Source: Solirubrum puertoriconensis
GTDB lineage: Bacteria > Bacteroidota > Bacteroidia > Cytophagales > Hymenobacteraceae
NCBI RefSeq assembly: GCF_001483135.1
Contig: NZ_LNAL01000006.1
Span: 434,003-498,002, forward strand
Length of the DNA stretch: 64,000 nt
Direction: 5' to 3'
Each line of letters begins with the position of its first letter. Position 1 is the stretch's first letter. Positions 63,745 through 64,000 of this stretch are shown here, in pieces. A program made the translations under genes and the position numbers. The notes under the pieces were generated by a model. That model saw nothing but the letters and a program-made list of their open reading frames with translations, made no database searches and was not told where the DNA came from.

Positions 63745-63806
63745 CGCAAAAACAAAGCGGGGCCGCTGTTCTGAACCCAGAACAGCGGCCCCGCTTTGTT
63801 TTTGCG
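63745..63806. terminator. bidirectional terminator with 29-bp perfect stem
   Basis: CGCAAAAACAAAGCGGGGCC begins a 29-nt arm that is exactly complemented after the loop AACC, giving GTTTTTG on each side. It serves the convergent trpS gene as well. Confidence 0.93.
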
Positions 63807-63815
63807 TTGGCTGCG

Positions 63816-64000
63816 TTACCTAGGCAGGTAACCCACCCGCTCGCGCACTTTGTTAAGCACGTTGGTGCCGTAGGCCTGGGCCTTGCGGGCGCCCTCGGCC
63901 AAGCGCCGGTCAATTTCGGGCAGGTTTTCCATGTAGTAGCTAAACAGCTCGCGCTCCTTGGCAAAGCGCGTGCGGATCACCTCGTAGAGCGCCTGTTTGG
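63816..64000 (-). CDS. trpS: tryptophan--tRNA ligase, C-terminal fragment
   Basis: The last 60 residues of a gene that runs out of the window. They read KQALYEVIRTRFAKERELF ... LAEGARKAQAYGTNVLNKVR, then ERVGYLPR and stop, which matches the C-terminal helix bundle of TrpRS (K-R-x-A-x-P/GT-x-VL-x-KVRE-x-VG). The catalytic domain with the HIGH and KMSKS motifs lies outside, so the assignment rests on this tail. The TAA stop directly follows CCTAGG. Confidence 0.8.
   Translation of the reverse strand, partial: KQALYEVIRTRFAKERELFSYYMENLPEIDRRLAEGARKAQAYGTNVLNKVRERVGYLPR

Overview
The window looks like chromosome from a Hymenobacter-like member of the Bacteroidota (Cytophagales). The evidence is a 16S gene with Hymenobacter-type signatures, promoters of the Bacteroidota -33/-7 type (TTG, about 21 nt, TAnnTTTG), few Shine-Dalgarno sequences, a metalloprotease with a type IX secretion C-terminus, DUF2480 and DUF4199 proteins, and GC-rich codon use. 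It is mostly housekeeping sequence. I see no prophage, insertion sequence or CRISPR array.

Layout. 0.1-10 kb: dxs, an exported protein, a divergent hxlR/SRPBCC versus YceI pair, a FemAB-like acyltransferase with uracil phosphoribosyltransferase, a small membrane protein and a secreted M43-type protease. 10-16 kb: RhlE-type helicase, tRNA-His, PfkB kinase, an Asn/Gln-rich small protein, a lipoprotein and an M61 peptidase. 16-24 kb: rpmH (too short for ordinary ORF calling), rnpA, ctpA, tsaB, DUF2480, an amino acid permease, a lipoprotein and a beta-lactamase-fold hydrolase. 24.2-29.6 kb: one rRNA operon with tandem promoters and no tRNA in the 16S-23S spacer. 30-38 kb: BatA-like protein, two DUF4199 proteins, three glycosyltransferases and purB. 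38-45 kb: AsmA-like/GT51 transglycosylase, TerC, dolichol-phosphate-type glycosyltransferase, protoporphyrinogen oxidase, HAD phosphatase and two paired mini-lipoproteins. 45-51 kb: an arginine-themed stretch with arginine decarboxylase, arginase-family hydrolase, YbaY lipoprotein and argS. 51-57.9 kb: LOG protein, glutathione peroxidase, menA and a complete red-light cassette (heme oxygenase, bacteriophytochrome kinase, CheY-like regulator, receiver-kinase hybrid). 57.9-64 kb: second DEAD-box helicase, SDR protein, Gfo/Idh/MocA oxidoreductase, CoA transferase, a conserved unknown protein and the 3' end of trpS.

The phytochrome cassette is the clearest self-contained system: the heme oxygenase supplies biliverdin, the phytochrome kinase senses light, and two receiver proteins can take the phosphate. 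The rest are short operons ended by strong, often perfectly symmetric hairpins.

The most unusual signals are: (1) about 70 copies of CCTAGG, nearly all extended to the heptamer CCTAGGT on one strand, in a context where CTAG is normally avoided; (2) a possible arginine-rich leader peptide with a hairpin between a -7 box and argS, next to REP-like palindromes; (3) twin 48-51 residue lipoproteins sharing CPAY and APAERQ; (4) several genes whose -7 box sits so close to the start codon that the mRNA should be leaderless.
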